A DNA stretch of 64,000 bases. It comes from Burkholderia seminalis DSM 23518 (GTDB taxonomy: Bacteria > Pseudomonadota > Gammaproteobacteria > Burkholderiales > Burkholderiaceae). Below the pieces are notes generated by a model. The model searched no databases, was not told the DNA's origin, and was given only the letters and a program-made list of their open reading frames with translations. The position numbers and the translations under genes were made by a program. Positions 20,830-29,493 of the stretch are shown here, piece after piece. The stretch's first letter is position 1. Every line of letters starts with the position of its first letter. The stretch spans positions 62,001-126,000 of the forward strand of contig NZ_CADFDK010000001.1 in assembly GCF_902832885.1 (NCBI RefSeq). The letters are read 5' to 3'.

Positions 20830-22593
20830 ATGAGTCTCATCGAAGTCAAGGTTCCGGATATCGGCGATTTCAGCGGCGTCGATGTCATCGAAGTCAACGT
20901 GAAGCCCGGCGACGTGATCGAAAAAGAGCAAACGCTCATCACGCTCGAATCCGACAAGGCCTCCATGGAAGTGCCCAGCGACGTCGCCGGCACCGTCAAG
21001 GAAGTCAAGGTCAAGGCCGGCGAGAAAGTCTCGCAAGGCACCGTCATCGCCATCGTCGAAGCGTCGGCCGGTGCCGCCGCCCCCGCGAAAGCGCCTGAAG
21101 CGCCGAAGCCCGCAGCCGCGCCGGCACCGGCTGCCGCCGCTCCGGCGCCCGCGCCGCAAGCCGGCAGCTATGCCGGCGCCGCCGACATCGAGTGCGACAT
21201 GCTCGTGCTCGGCGCCGGCCCCGGCGGCTACTCGGCCGCGTTCCGCGCGGCCGACCTCGGCATGAAGACCGTGCTCGTCGAACGCTACTCGACGCTCGGC
21301 GGCGTGTGCCTGAACGTGGGCTGCATCCCGTCGAAAGCGCTGCTGCATACGTCGCTCGTCGTCGAGGAAGCCGCGGCGCTCGCGTCGCACGGCATCACGT
21401 TCGGCAAGCCGCAGGTCGATCTCGACAAGCTGCGCGACTTCAAGGGCGGCGTCGTCAAGAAGCTGACGACGGGCCTCGCCGGCATGGCCAAGGCACGCAA
21501 GGTCGAAGTGGTCACCGGCGTCGGTGCGTTCGTCGATCCGTTCCACATGGAAGTGCAGGGCGAAAACGGCAAGAAGGTCGTGAAGTTCAAGCAGGCGATC
21601 ATCGCCGCGGGCTCGCAAGCCGTGAAGCTGCCGTTCATGCCGGAAGACCCGCGTGTCGTCGACTCGACCGGCGCACTCGAACTGCGCCAGCTGCCCAAGC
21701 GCATGCTCGTGATCGGCGGCGGCATCATCGGCCTCGAAATGGCCACGGTGTACTCGACGCTCGGCGCCGAGATCGACGTCGTCGAAATGATGGACGGCCT
21801 GATGATGGGCGCGGACCGCGATCTCGTGAAGGTCTGGGAAAAGTACAACGCGAAGCGCTTCGGCAACGTGATGCTGAAGACCAAGACGGTCGGCGCGGAA
21901 GCGAAGGAAGACGGCATCTACGTGAAGTTCGAGGGCGAGAAGGCGCCGGCGGAAGCGCAGCGCTACGACCTCGTGCTCGTCGCGGTGGGCCGCAGCCCGA
22001 ACGGCAAGAAGATCGGTGCCGACAAGGCCGGCGTCGCGGTCACGGATCGCGGCTTCATCGACGTCGACAAGCAGATGCGCACGAACGTCCCGCACATCTT
22101 CGCGATCGGCGATATCGTCGGCCAGCCGATGCTCGCGCACAAGGCCGTGCATGAAGGCCACGTCGCAGCGGAAGCCGCGCACGGCGAGAAGGCGTATTTC
22201 GACGCGCTGCAGATCCCGTCGGTGGCCTACACCGATCCGGAAGTGGCGTGGGCCGGCAAGACGGAAGACCAGTGCAAGGCCGAAGGCATCAAGTACGGCA
22301 AGGCCGTGTTCCCGTGGGCCGCTTCGGGCCGCGCGATCGCGAACGGCCGCGACGAAGGCTTCACGAAGCTGATCTTCGACGAGGAAACCCATCGCGTGAT
22401 CGGCGGCGGCATCGTCGGCCTGAACGCAGGCGACCTGATCAGCGAAGTGTGCCTCGCCGTCGAGATGGGCGCGGACGCGGAAGACATCGGCAAGACGATC
22501 CATCCGCACCCGACGCTCGGCGAGTCGGTCGGCATGGCCGCCGAACTGTACGAAGGCGTCTGTACGGACCTGCCGCCGCAACGCAAGAAGTAA
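20830..22593 (+). CDS. lpdA: Dihydrolipoamide dehydrogenase (E3) with N-terminal lipoyl domain
   Basis: FAD enzyme that reoxidises dihydrolipoyl groups with NAD+. 587 residues, about 110 longer than plain E3, because residues 1-80 are a lipoyl domain (Lys43 in LESDKASME) joined by an Ala/Pro linker, as in some Neisseria and Ralstonia pyruvate dehydrogenase E3 proteins. The E3 part has the FAD site [12 protein letters not shown], redox disulfide [13 protein letters not shown], the NAD-site glycine motif [12 protein letters not shown] and the C-terminal active-site HPHPTLGES. Start at ATG 20830 gives the lipoyl sequence from its first residue. It ends at a strong terminator. Confidence 0.97.
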   Translation: MSLIEVKVPDIGDFSGVDVIEVNVKPGDVIEKEQTLITLESDKASMEVPSDVAGTVKEVKVKAGEKVSQGTVIAIVEASAGAAAPAKAPEAPKPAAAPAPAAAAPAPAPQAGSYAGAADIECDMLVLGAGPGGYSAAFRAADLGMKTVLVERYSTLGGVCLNVGCIPSKALLHTSLVVEEAAALASHGITFGKPQVDLDKLRDFKGGVVKKLTTGLAGMAKARKVEVVTGVGAFVDPFHMEVQGENGKKVVKFKQAIIAAGSQAVKLPFMPEDPRVVDSTGALELRQLPKRMLVIGGGIIGLEMATVYSTLGAEIDVVEMMDGLMMGADRDLVKVWEKYNAKRFGNVMLKTKTVGAEAKEDGIYVKFEGEKAPAEAQRYDLVLVAVGRSPNGKKIGADKAGVAVTDRGFIDVDKQMRTNVPHIFAIGDIVGQPMLAHKAVHEGHVAAEAAHGEKAYFDALQIPSVAYTDPEVAWAGKTEDQCKAEGIKYGKAVFPWAASGRAIANGRDEGFTKLIFDEETHRVIGGGIVGLNAGDLISEVCLAVEMGADAEDIGKTIHPHPTLGESVGMAAELYEGVCTDLPPQRKK

Positions 22594-22630
22594 CGCGACC
22601 GGCACGGCCGGCCATGCGCCGGCCACGAAA

Positions 22631-22672
22631 AACGCCGCCGCCCGGACGATTCGGGCGGCGGCGTTTTCTTTT
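22631..22672 (+). terminator. Rho-independent terminator after lpdA
   Basis: A 14-bp perfect stem (22631-22644 with 22652-22665), 7-nt loop, then TTTTCTTTT. One of the strongest terminators in the window, ending the aceE-aceF-lpdA cluster. Confidence 0.93.
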
Positions 22673-22755
22673 GTGCGCAGCCGGCGCGGCGGCCGGACGA
22701 CGGCTTGAAGCCGGCCGGCGTTTGTCGGTTCGCACGTGTTCCGGCGCCAGAAACG

Positions 22756-22778
22756 AAAAAGCCGCGCTGGGCGCGGCT
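22756..22778 (-). terminator. Rho-independent terminator after phaP
   Basis: On the minus strand an 8-bp stem (AGCCGCGC with GCGCGGCT, 3-nt loop) runs into five U, about 20 bases beyond the phasin stop codon. Confidence 0.85.
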
Positions 22779-22798
22779 CTTTCAGGAGCAGGGGGCGC

Positions 22799-23365
22799 TT
22801 ACGCGGCCGGCTTGCTCGAACGGCGTGCAGCGGCGGCGGTAGCAGCCTTCGTCGCGACGGCAGCAGCAGCGTTGAAGTTCGTTTCAGCGATTTCGACGGC
22901 TTGCTTCGTGGCCTTCTGAACCGTTTCGTACGTGGTGTTCGCGGCGTTCAGTGCCGACTTCAGCGCGGCGACAGCCGTTTCTGAACCGGCCGGGGCGTTC
23001 TTCGCGACGTTGTCGACGAGTGCCTGGACCTTCTTGTTCTGCTCGTCGAATTGCGCTTCGGCAACCTTCGCGAACTCGGCTTGCGTCGACGATGCGATTT
23101 CGTACAGGTGACGGCCGTACGACAGCACCTTTTCAGCGACCGGCTGCGACAGGCTGGCTTGCAGCGCGATCAGTTCCTGCGCGTCCTTCACCGACAGCAG
23201 GCGTTGTGCGTTTTCCTGGCCTTCGGCCAGCGTCGACTTCACGACCTGCAGGTTCAGTTCGATCAGCTTTTCGACGCCTTCGAACGCCTTGGTCGTCAGA
23301 CCGAACAGGCTCTCGAGGTTGGCTTTCTGTGCAGCGGCGATTTGCTCGGGGGTCAGCAAGGACAT
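22799..23365 (-). CDS. phaP: Phasin family protein (PHA granule-associated)
   Basis: Small amphipathic protein that coats polyhydroxyalkanoate granules. 188 residues from ATG 23365, preceded by AGGAG. The N-terminus [24 protein letters not shown] is typical of betaproteobacterial phasins; the rest is low-complexity, Ala-rich and helix-forming, ending in a basic Ala-rich tail with ARRSSKPAA. Thirteen amino acids such as Trp are absent or rare, consistent with the family. Monocistronic, with its own promoter and terminator. Whether it is the major phasin of the strain cannot be told. Confidence 0.9.
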   Translation of the reverse strand: MSLLTPEQIAAAQKANLESLFGLTTKAFEGVEKLIELNLQVVKSTLAEGQENAQRLLSVKDAQELIALQASLSQPVAEKVLSYGRHLYEIASSTQAEFAKVAEAQFDEQNKKVQALVDNVAKNAPAGSETAVAALKSALNAANTTYETVQKATKQAVEIAETNFNAAAAVATKAATAAAARRSSKPAA

Positions 23366-23441
23366 GTCCAGCTCCTGAAAAGCGATCGCGTCGATCGCAG
23401 GGTAAAGGGCACTACGACGGGGAATCTCGGATGCGCGTGCT

Positions 23442-23515
23442 TTGTGCAACGCAGCAATGAGGCTTATTTTAGGGCAGAGAAAACGGATGTCAAGTGTTTT
23501 TTGTGCGTTGCACAA
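23442..23515 (-). promoter_or_regulatory. phaP promoter bracketed by an inverted pair of 12-mers
   Basis: On the minus strand TTGACA (23493-23488) and TAAAAT (23471-23466) with a 16-base spacer form a strong promoter. TGCGTTGCACAA at 23504-23515 and its exact complement at 23442-23453 flank it, one just upstream of the -35 and one just past the expected start site. This is operator-like geometry; PhaR, the usual phasin repressor, is the obvious candidate, by inference only. Confidence 0.7.
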
Positions 23516-24017
23516 TCGCGACAAATTATCGATAAAACAACGGGTTATCGCGGTCGTCCGGAATCGGTTTCAGGCGCGTTCCCAGATGGTGCGCACGACG
23601 GCGGGGAAAGCGCGGCGCACCATGATCATGCACAGGTAAACCTGACAGGCCCATGGAACGTTATCCTTCTGTTCCTGTCGAAAAACGCGCCGTTTCGATG
23701 CGCGTGCCGTGGCGACGTGCCGCCGCCACGGTCGAGACCGGCGCCCCTGGCACGCCGAGCACCGGATACGTAGTTTCCCCGCTTTAAATCGCCTCCGAAG
23801 TGACGTTATCTCAATTAACCGAGTGGTAATCGGGAGACGGGCGCTGTCGGGCAGTGCACCCATGAGTTTTTTCGATGGGGGCGGGAGGGTCGATTGGTCT
23901 GAGGTTGGCCGACCCTTACATTCCGGTTTAACGACGATCGGTAAGTGCCTAATATTGCTCTTTTTTTCAGCTTTAACTACACTTGCGGAAACCTCCCGCC
24001 GCTTTGTCCAGACCCCA
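23516..24017. other. Non-coding gap between phaP promoter and PBP7-like gene
   Basis: About 500 bases with no convincing gene. The frame of the downstream peptidase is open back to 23709, but that stretch has no family-like sequence. One 8-bp inverted repeat (23707-23714/23724-23731) is present. TTTAAC and TAATAT 17 bases apart near 23928-23956 are a weak possible promoter for the downstream gene, followed by a run of eight T. Confidence 0.5.
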
Positions 24018-25187
24018 ATGAAAGCCGAATCGTTTTCACCGCGCAGATTGTTGCAGAGCATGACGCTCGGCACGGCTGTGTCGGTCGCAGTCGCCTTGCT
24101 GGCGACCACCGCGTCCGTCGCGCCTGCTGACGCCTTTGCCGCCACTGCGAAGACCCAACAAGCCGCCAAGAAAAAGGCCGTCGCTCCTGCTTCGTCAGCG
24201 AAGAAGAAGTCGGCGAAGGCGACGTCCGACAAATCCGCCAAGGTCGCCGCGGCCGATGCGCCGCGCGCGAAGGCGTCGCGAAAGCGCGTGACGCTCGCGG
24301 CGAACAACCTGCATGGCGGCCATCGCGGCGCGGTCCGCAAGGTCGCGTTCCAGCCGCGCCGGCCGACGGTCGGTCAGGCGTTCGGCCTGCACGATACGCC
24401 CGACGCGCTCGCGCTGCGTTCGAGCGTCGCGTACGTCGTCGACCAGAATTCCGGCGAGCCGCTGTTCGACAAGAATTCGCACGCCGTCGTGCCGATCGCG
24501 TCGATCTCGAAGCTGATGACGGCGATGGTCGTGCTCGACTCGAAGGCGCCGATGACCGATCAGATCGAAGTCACCGACGAAGACCGCGACTACGAGAAGG
24601 GCACGGGCTCGCGCCTGTCGGTCGGCTCGGTGCTGTCGCGCGAGGACATGCTGCACATCGCGCTGATGGCGTCGGAAAACCGCGCGGCCGCGGCGCTGTC
24701 GCGTTATTACCCGGGCGGCCGTCCGGCGTTCATCGCCGCGATGAACGCGAAGGCGAAGGCGCTCGGCATGGCCGATACGCATTTCGAGAATTCGACCGGC
24801 CTGTCCAGCTCGAACGTGTCGAGTGCGCGTGATCTCGTGAAGATGGTCAATGCTGCGTATCAATATCCGATGATCCGCCAGTTCTCGACCGATCGCAGCT
24901 ACGAGGTGTTCACGGGCAAGCGCAATCTCGCGTACAACAGCACGAACGCGCTGATCCGCGGCAACGGCTCGTGGGACATCGGCCTGCAGAAGACGGGCTT
25001 CATCAACGAAGCGGGTGAATGCCTCGTGATGCAGGCGACGATCCATGGCCGGCCGATGGTGATGGTGCTGCTCGACTCGTTCGGCAAGTACTCGCGCTTC
25101 GCCGACGCATCGCGCCTGCGCAACTGGCTCGACGCCGGCGGCGGCGAACGCCTGACGGCGGCCAACACGCCGAACGGCGGAACCTGA
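24018..25187 (+). CDS. D-alanyl-D-alanine endopeptidase/carboxypeptidase, PBP7-like (S11)
   Basis: Periplasmic penicillin-binding hydrolase that trims peptidoglycan cross-links. 389 residues from ATG 24018. A signal-like segment (VSVAVALLATTASVAPADAFA, split here only as description) is followed by a Lys/Ala-rich low-complexity region to about residue 125, then the S11 domain. Active-site motifs: SISK (Ser162, Lys165), SEN (Ser219, Asn221) and KTG (325-327). The short C-terminus without the extra beta-rich domain favours PBP7/PbpG over DacA-type PBP5. A strong terminator follows. Confidence 0.88.
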   Translation: MKAESFSPRRLLQSMTLGTAVSVAVALLATTASVAPADAFAATAKTQQAAKKKAVAPASSAKKKSAKATSDKSAKVAAADAPRAKASRKRVTLAANNLHGGHRGAVRKVAFQPRRPTVGQAFGLHDTPDALALRSSVAYVVDQNSGEPLFDKNSHAVVPIASISKLMTAMVVLDSKAPMTDQIEVTDEDRDYEKGTGSRLSVGSVLSREDMLHIALMASENRAAAALSRYYPGGRPAFIAAMNAKAKALGMADTHFENSTGLSSSNVSSARDLVKMVNAAYQYPMIRQFSTDRSYEVFTGKRNLAYNSTNALIRGNGSWDIGLQKTGFINEAGECLVMQATIHGRPMVMVLLDSFGKYSRFADASRLRNWLDAGGGERLTAANTPNGGT

Positions 25188-25210
25188 TCGCGCCGCAGGC
25201 TGCAACAAGA

Positions 25211-25236
25211 AAGCCCCGCAATCGCGGGGCTTTTTT
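25211..25236 (+). terminator. Rho-independent terminator after PBP7-like gene
   Basis: A 9-bp perfect stem (AAGCCCCGC at 25211-25219, GCGGGGCTT at 25224-25232) with 4-nt loop and six T starting at 25231. Confidence 0.9.
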
Positions 25237-25274
25237 ACGTCCGGCGGAACCGGCATCGAGGCCGGCGAGCAGGC

Positions 25275-26084
25275 TTACGCCTGCCGCTGCAGCCCGTCCA
25301 CGTCCTTCGCGGGCGTCGGCCGGTAGCCGAGCGATTCCGAGATGGTGAGTGCCGTGCGGCTCAACTGGCCGAGCCATGCGTCCTGCAGGCGGTCGGCCGG
25401 TGCCGACAGCGACAGGCCCGCGACGAGCTTGCCCGAATCGTCGTAGATGCCGGCCGCGATACAGCGCACGCCGAGCTCCAGTTCCTCGTTGTCGCGCGCG
25501 CACGATTGCTGGCGGACGATCGTCAACTCGCGCTCGAGCTTCGCGATGTCGGTGATGCTGTTCTGCGTATGGCCGGACAGCCCCGTGCGCGTCGCATAGG
25601 CGCGCACGCGCGACGTTTCGTCGGCCGCGAGGAACAGCTTGCCGACCGACGTCAGGTGCAGCGGCGCGCGGCCGCCGATCGCGCGGACGACCTGCATCCC
25701 CGAGCGCTCGGAATACGCACGCTCGATGTAGACGATCTCGTCGCCCTGGCGCACCGACAGGTTCACGGTCTGCCCCGTGAGGCGGTGCAGCTCGCGCATC
25801 GGCATCAGCGCCGCGTCGCGTACCGACAGGCGCGCCTTCACGAGGTTGCCGAGCTCCAGCAGCCGCATGCCGAGGCGGTAGGTGCCGGGATCGGAGCGGT
25901 CGACGAGGCGACAGGTCACCATGTCGTTGAGGATGCGGTGCGCGGTCGACGGGTGCAGCTCCGTGCGCTGCGCCAGTTCCTTCAGGCTGACAGGATCACT
26001 GTGCGCGGCGAGCGCGTCCAGCAGCCGCATCATGCGTTCGATCACCTGGATCGACGTTTTTGAATCCGGGGTGGGTTGGCTCAT
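25275..26084 (-). CDS. IclR family transcriptional regulator
   Basis: 269 residues. An N-terminal winged helix-turn-helix (about 10-75; SLKELAQRTELHPSTAHRILNDM) is followed by an IclR effector-binding domain (about 85-260; LTGQTVNLSVRQGDE, ELELGVRCIAAGIYDDSGK, AGLSLSAP). Length and layout are normal for the family. It is transcribed divergently from lutA-lutB across a 185-base gap rich in palindromes, so it probably controls that pair and itself; effector unknown. Classical lut/lld operons often use GntR-type LldR/LutR regulators, so an IclR here is notable. Confidence 0.92.
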   Translation of the reverse strand: MSQPTPDSKTSIQVIERMMRLLDALAAHSDPVSLKELAQRTELHPSTAHRILNDMVTCRLVDRSDPGTYRLGMRLLELGNLVKARLSVRDAALMPMRELHRLTGQTVNLSVRQGDEIVYIERAYSERSGMQVVRAIGGRAPLHLTSVGKLFLAADETSRVRAYATRTGLSGHTQNSITDIAKLERELTIVRQQSCARDNEELELGVRCIAAGIYDDSGKLVAGLSLSAPADRLQDAWLGQLSRTALTISESLGYRPTPAKDVDGLQRQA

Positions 26085-26103
26085 GTCGGGGGGGAGAAAT
26101 CGG

Positions 26104-26190
26104 TTGACGCGTCAAGCGGTGTTGCAACGATTGTATCTCGTATTGTGAAAAAAGCGAACGCCGTTCGAGGAAGTCCTCGTTTCGTGCACG
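26104..26190. promoter_or_regulatory. Palindrome cluster in the iclR-lutA divergent region
   Basis: Four perfect palindromes in under 90 bases: TTGACGCGTCAA (26104-26115), CGAAC-GCC-GTTCG (26155-26167), CGAGGA-AG-TCCTCG (26166-26179) and CGTGCACG (26183-26190). The first is 20 bases upstream of the iclR start, the others about 80-115 bases upstream of lutA. They are candidate operators for the IclR protein; which ones are real sites is unknown. Confidence 0.45.
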
Positions 26191-26269
26191 ACGGGCTTGC
26201 ATGCGAGCCGGCGTTGGTCTTGCTGGCCAAACGGCGGATAATGAGAGTCGTTTTCTCGAAGGAGCACGT

Positions 26270-26992
26270 ATGCGAGTCGGTTTGTTCGTGACCTGCCTGG
26301 TCGATCTGATGCGCCCCGAAATCGGTTTCTCGGCGCTCAAGCTGATTCGCGACGCCGGCTACGAAGTGATCGTGCCGCCCGCGCAGACCTGCTGCGGGCA
26401 ACCGGCCTACAACTCGGGCGACCGCGCGCTCGCGCGCGACCTCGCCGAAAAGACGCTGCGCGAGTTCGAGCAGTTCGATTACGTCGTCGCGCCGTCGGGC
26501 TCGTGCGGCGGGATGATCCGCGCGCACTACGGCGACCTGTTTCGCGACGACCCCGAACTGATGGGGCGCTACACGCGGTTCCAGCAGAAGGTCTACGAAC
26601 TGACCGATTTCCTCGTGAACGTCGCGAAGGTGTCGCTCGCGCCGGGCGAGTTCACCGGCCCCGTCACCTATCACGACTCGTGTTCGGGCCTGCGCGAACT
26701 CGGCGTGAAGGCGCAGCCGCGCGCGCTGCTCGCGCAGCGCGGCGTTGCGGTCACCGAGATGAAGGACTGCGAGCACTGCTGCGGCTTCGGCGGCACGTTC
26801 GCGATCAAGTACGGCGACATCTCGGCGGCCATCGCGGACGAGAAATGCGCGAACGTGCGTGCGTCGGGCGCGGGCGCCGTCGTGCTCGGCGATCTCGGCT
26901 GCATGCTGAACATCGAAGGGCGGTTGCGCCGCACCGGCGACCGCGACACGCGCGTGCTGCACGTCGCGCAGGTGCTGGCGGGCGACGTCTGA
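26270..26992 (+). CDS. lutA: (Fe-S)-binding protein, LutA/LldE type
   Basis: Subunit of an Fe-S L-lactate oxidation complex in families where it has been studied. 240 residues from ATG 26270, with AAGGAG just upstream. Two cysteine-rich CCG domains are intact: TCCGQPAYNSG (about 38-48) and DCEHCCGFGGTF (about 162-175), the hallmark of the LutA/LldE/GlcF C-terminal family. lutB follows 33 bases later. The family call is firm; the substrate (L-lactate or another 2-hydroxy acid) is inferred. Confidence 0.9.
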   Translation: MRVGLFVTCLVDLMRPEIGFSALKLIRDAGYEVIVPPAQTCCGQPAYNSGDRALARDLAEKTLREFEQFDYVVAPSGSCGGMIRAHYGDLFRDDPELMGRYTRFQQKVYELTDFLVNVAKVSLAPGEFTGPVTYHDSCSGLRELGVKAQPRALLAQRGVAVTEMKDCEHCCGFGGTFAIKYGDISAAIADEKCANVRASGAGAVVLGDLGCMLNIEGRLRRTGDRDTRVLHVAQVLAGDV

Positions 26993-27025
26993 CGCCCGGT
27001 TCCGCTCACTTTTCCCGATACCGCG

Positions 27026-28435
27026 ATGCAAGTCCAATCGATGCATTTCAAGGCGCGCGCCGGCCAGAAGCTGGCCGACCAGCGCCTGCAGCAGAACCTG
27101 AAGAAGCTGTCGACGAAGTTCGTGTCCGCGCGCGCCGACGCGATGACCGCGATCGACTTCCCGGCCACGCGCGCCGCGCTCAAGGCGCGCCGCAACCGCG
27201 CGCTGGAGAACCTCGACGTGTGGCTCGAGGCTTTCGAGCAGGAGGCGACGCGGCGCGGCACGACGGTGTTGTTCGCCGAAACGACCGCGGATGCCGCGCG
27301 GCTGGTGGCCGACATCGCACGCCGGCACGACGTGAAGAAGGTCATCAAGACCAAGTCGATGGTGTCCGAGGAAATGCGCCTGAACGCGGTGCTCGCGGAG
27401 ATGGGCGTGCAGTCGATCGAGACGGACCTCGGCGAATACATCCTGCAGATCAACGACAACGAGCCGCCGAGCCACATCATCGCGCCCGTCGTGCACAAGG
27501 ACAAGGACGAGATCGCCGACCTGTTCGCGCGCACGCACCACCGCGAGCGGCTCACCGAGATTCCGGACATGACGCGCGAGGCGCGCGAGGTGCTGCGCCC
27601 GCATTTCATGTCGGCCGACATGGGCGTGACGGGCGGCAACTTCGTGATCGCCGAGACGGGCTCGGTCGCAATCGTGACGAACGAAGGGAACGAAGGCATG
27701 TGCACGGTGATGCCGCGCGTGCACGTCGCGGTGACGGGCATCGAGAAGGTGCTGCCGACCCTCGAGGATCTCGCGACCGCGATGCGCCTGCTGCCGCGTT
27801 CGGCGACCGGGCAGAAGACGTCGAACTATTTCTCGCTGCTGACCGGGCCGCGCGGGCCGGGCGACGAGGATGGCCCCGAGCACAACTACGTGGTACTGGT
27901 CGACGGCGGCCGCACGGGCCTGATCGGCGGCGAATTCCAGGAGATGCTGCGCTGCATCCGTTGCGGCGCGTGCATGAACCATTGCCCGGTATATCAGAAG
28001 GTCGGCGGCCATGCGTACGGCTGGGTCTATCCGGGGCCGATGGGGTCGGTGCTGACGCCGAGCTACGTCGGGCTCGACCGTACGCTCGACCTGCCGCAGG
28101 CCGCGACGCTATGCGGCGAATGCGACAGCGTGTGCCCGGCCGGGATTCCGTTGTCGCACCTGCTGCGCACGCTGCGCGAGAAGCAGGTCGAGCGGCACCT
28201 GCGGCCGTGGCGCGAGCGGGCGGCGCTCGCCGCATGGGGCTTCTTCGCGCGGCGGCCGATGCTGTACGCGCTGACGACCAAGCTCGCGGTGCGCGTCCTC
28301 GAGCGGCTGGGCAACGGCGGCACACTGCGGCGCCTGCCGATGATGGGCGGCTGGATGGACACGCGCGACATGCCGACGCCGACCGGGCGCACGTTCCGGG
28401 AGCTGTACGCGGCGTCCCAGAGCCACCTCGGCTGA
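27026..28435 (+). CDS. lutB: LutB/LldF family L-lactate oxidation iron-sulfur protein
   Basis: 469 residues. An N-terminal LUD domain (about 60-300, with VIKTKSMVSEEM, DLGEYILQ and GNFVIAETGSV) is followed by a ferredoxin-like pair of 4Fe-4S motifs, CIRCGACMNHCPVY and CGECDSVCPAGIP, and a C-terminal helical tail. This is the full LutB layout and length. In the usual lutABC operon a second LUD protein, lutC, follows; here the next gene is an unrelated small protein and lutC is not in the window. Partner of lutA. Confidence 0.92.
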   Translation: MQVQSMHFKARAGQKLADQRLQQNLKKLSTKFVSARADAMTAIDFPATRAALKARRNRALENLDVWLEAFEQEATRRGTTVLFAETTADAARLVADIARRHDVKKVIKTKSMVSEEMRLNAVLAEMGVQSIETDLGEYILQINDNEPPSHIIAPVVHKDKDEIADLFARTHHRERLTEIPDMTREAREVLRPHFMSADMGVTGGNFVIAETGSVAIVTNEGNEGMCTVMPRVHVAVTGIEKVLPTLEDLATAMRLLPRSATGQKTSNYFSLLTGPRGPGDEDGPEHNYVVLVDGGRTGLIGGEFQEMLRCIRCGACMNHCPVYQKVGGHAYGWVYPGPMGSVLTPSYVGLDRTLDLPQAATLCGECDSVCPAGIPLSHLLRTLREKQVERHLRPWRERAALAAWGFFARRPMLYALTTKLAVRVLERLGNGGTLRRLPMMGGWMDTRDMPTPTGRTFRELYAASQSHLG

Positions 28436-28564
28436 CGACTGTTCAGCGGGCGGCAACAGTGCGTTCGCTATTTGCATATTTATCTCGATAGATGCGGTCT
28501 ATAGAATCTGGTCTGTAGTCCCCGGAATTGGGTTTCGGGGTACCGGGTCAAGGAGGTCCGCATC

Positions 28565-28792
28565 ATGAGAAAGACAATATCGATGTACTGGCCGCTGGCA
28601 ATCGTCGTCCCGCTGGCAGCGGCAGCCTATCTGCACACGATGGCCGATGCGCCGTCGCGCGGTCCGCTCGCGGTTCACCAGGCGTCCGCCGAGCTGGCGC
28701 GCGCGGTGTCGTTCGGGCTGGTCGGCGACGCGGCGCAGCCGCTGCCGGCGGCATCCGGCGACATCGTGCTCGCCGCGCCGAAGGCGCTGTGA
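28565..28792 (+). CDS. Small membrane-anchored hypothetical protein
   Basis: 75 residues, function not recognised. An excellent AAGGAGG lies nine bases before ATG 28565. Residues about 9-21 (WPLAIVVPLAAAA) form one hydrophobic segment, followed by a short Ala-rich tail of about 50 residues with little charge, so the protein is either anchored in the inner membrane with a periplasmic tail or weakly exported. No cysteine, hence not a lipoprotein. It lies 130 bases after lutB and 101 before the phosphatase gene, same strand as both. Codon use resembles the neighbours. Confidence 0.7.
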   Translation: MRKTISMYWPLAIVVPLAAAAYLHTMADAPSRGPLAVHQASAELARAVSFGLVGDAAQPLPAASGDIVLAAPKAL

Positions 28793-28893
28793 GGCATGGC
28801 GCCGTCGCGTCGGGCGACGGCGCGATTTCGGCCGCCTTTGTATAATGGCGTGTTGTTCTTCCACGCGGTCCGCCGCAACTTTTCGATAGTGCG

Positions 28894-29376
28894 ATGACCC
28901 GCGTTGCGATCTGTTTCGTCTGTCTCGGCAACATCTGCCGTTCGCCCACCGCGGAAGGCGTGATGCGCCACCAGGTCGACGCGGCCGCGCTGGCCGACCG
29001 GATCGCGATCGATTCGGCCGGCACCGGCGACTGGCACGTGGGCGAGCCGCCCGATACACGGGCGCAGGCGGCGGCACGCGGTCGCGGCTACGATTTGTCG
29101 GCGCTGCGCGCGCGGCAGGTGAGTGCGGCGGATTTCGAGCGCTTCGACCTGCTGCTTGCGATGGATGAGGCGAATCTCGCGGAATTGCAGCGCCGCTGCC
29201 CGCCGCAGTATCGCGACAAGGTGCGCCTGCTGATGGAATTCGCGCCGGATTCGACCGAAACCGAAGTGGCCGACCCGTATTTCGGCGGCGCGCAGGGCTT
29301 CGAACAGGTGCTCGATCAGGTCGAACGCGCGTGCGCGGGCCTGCTGGAGACACTCCGGGCCCGTACGGCGCGCTGA
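28894..29376 (+). CDS. Low molecular weight protein-tyrosine phosphatase
   Basis: Hydrolyses phosphotyrosine (Wzb/Etp-like). 160 residues. The P-loop CLGNICRS at 10-17 supplies the nucleophile Cys10 and Arg16, and the general acid lies in DPYFGG near residue 128, all canonical. There is no tyrosine kinase or capsule gene beside it, so it is likely a stand-alone LMW-PTP like the ones commonly found next to iscR in betaproteobacteria. The gap to iscR holds the Isc operators. Confidence 0.93.
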   Translation: MTRVAICFVCLGNICRSPTAEGVMRHQVDAAALADRIAIDSAGTGDWHVGEPPDTRAQAAARGRGYDLSALRARQVSAADFERFDLLLAMDEANLAELQRRCPPQYRDKVRLLMEFAPDSTETEVADPYFGGAQGFEQVLDQVERACAGLLETLRARTAR

Positions 29377-29424
29377 TCGCCCGGTGGTATTCAGCGGTCT
29401 GCGAATACCCTTTCAAAGACATGG

Positions 29425-29476
29425 ATACTTGACTAAAAACGTCAAATATTTATACTTGACCAAAATCGTCAAGATT
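29425..29476 (+). promoter_or_regulatory. Isc operon promoter with two tandem IscR-like operators
   Basis: Two 25-base near-copies at 29425-29449 and 29452-29476, 27 bases apart, each with the inverted arms ACTTGAC and GTCAA around an A-rich centre, resemble type 1 IscR sites. TTGACT (29429-29434) and TATACT (29451-29456) with 16-base spacing form a promoter embedded in them. This predicts repression by [2Fe-2S]-IscR of its own operon. The spacing puts the two sites on roughly the same side of the helix only if bent; binding is inferred. Confidence 0.82.
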
Positions 29477-29493
29477 GCAGTCCCCTAGACACC

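Noticed and set aside
23709-24017. 103-codon N-terminal extension of the PBP7-like peptidase
   Set aside because: The extension has no family sequence, and a normal signal-peptide start follows at 24018.
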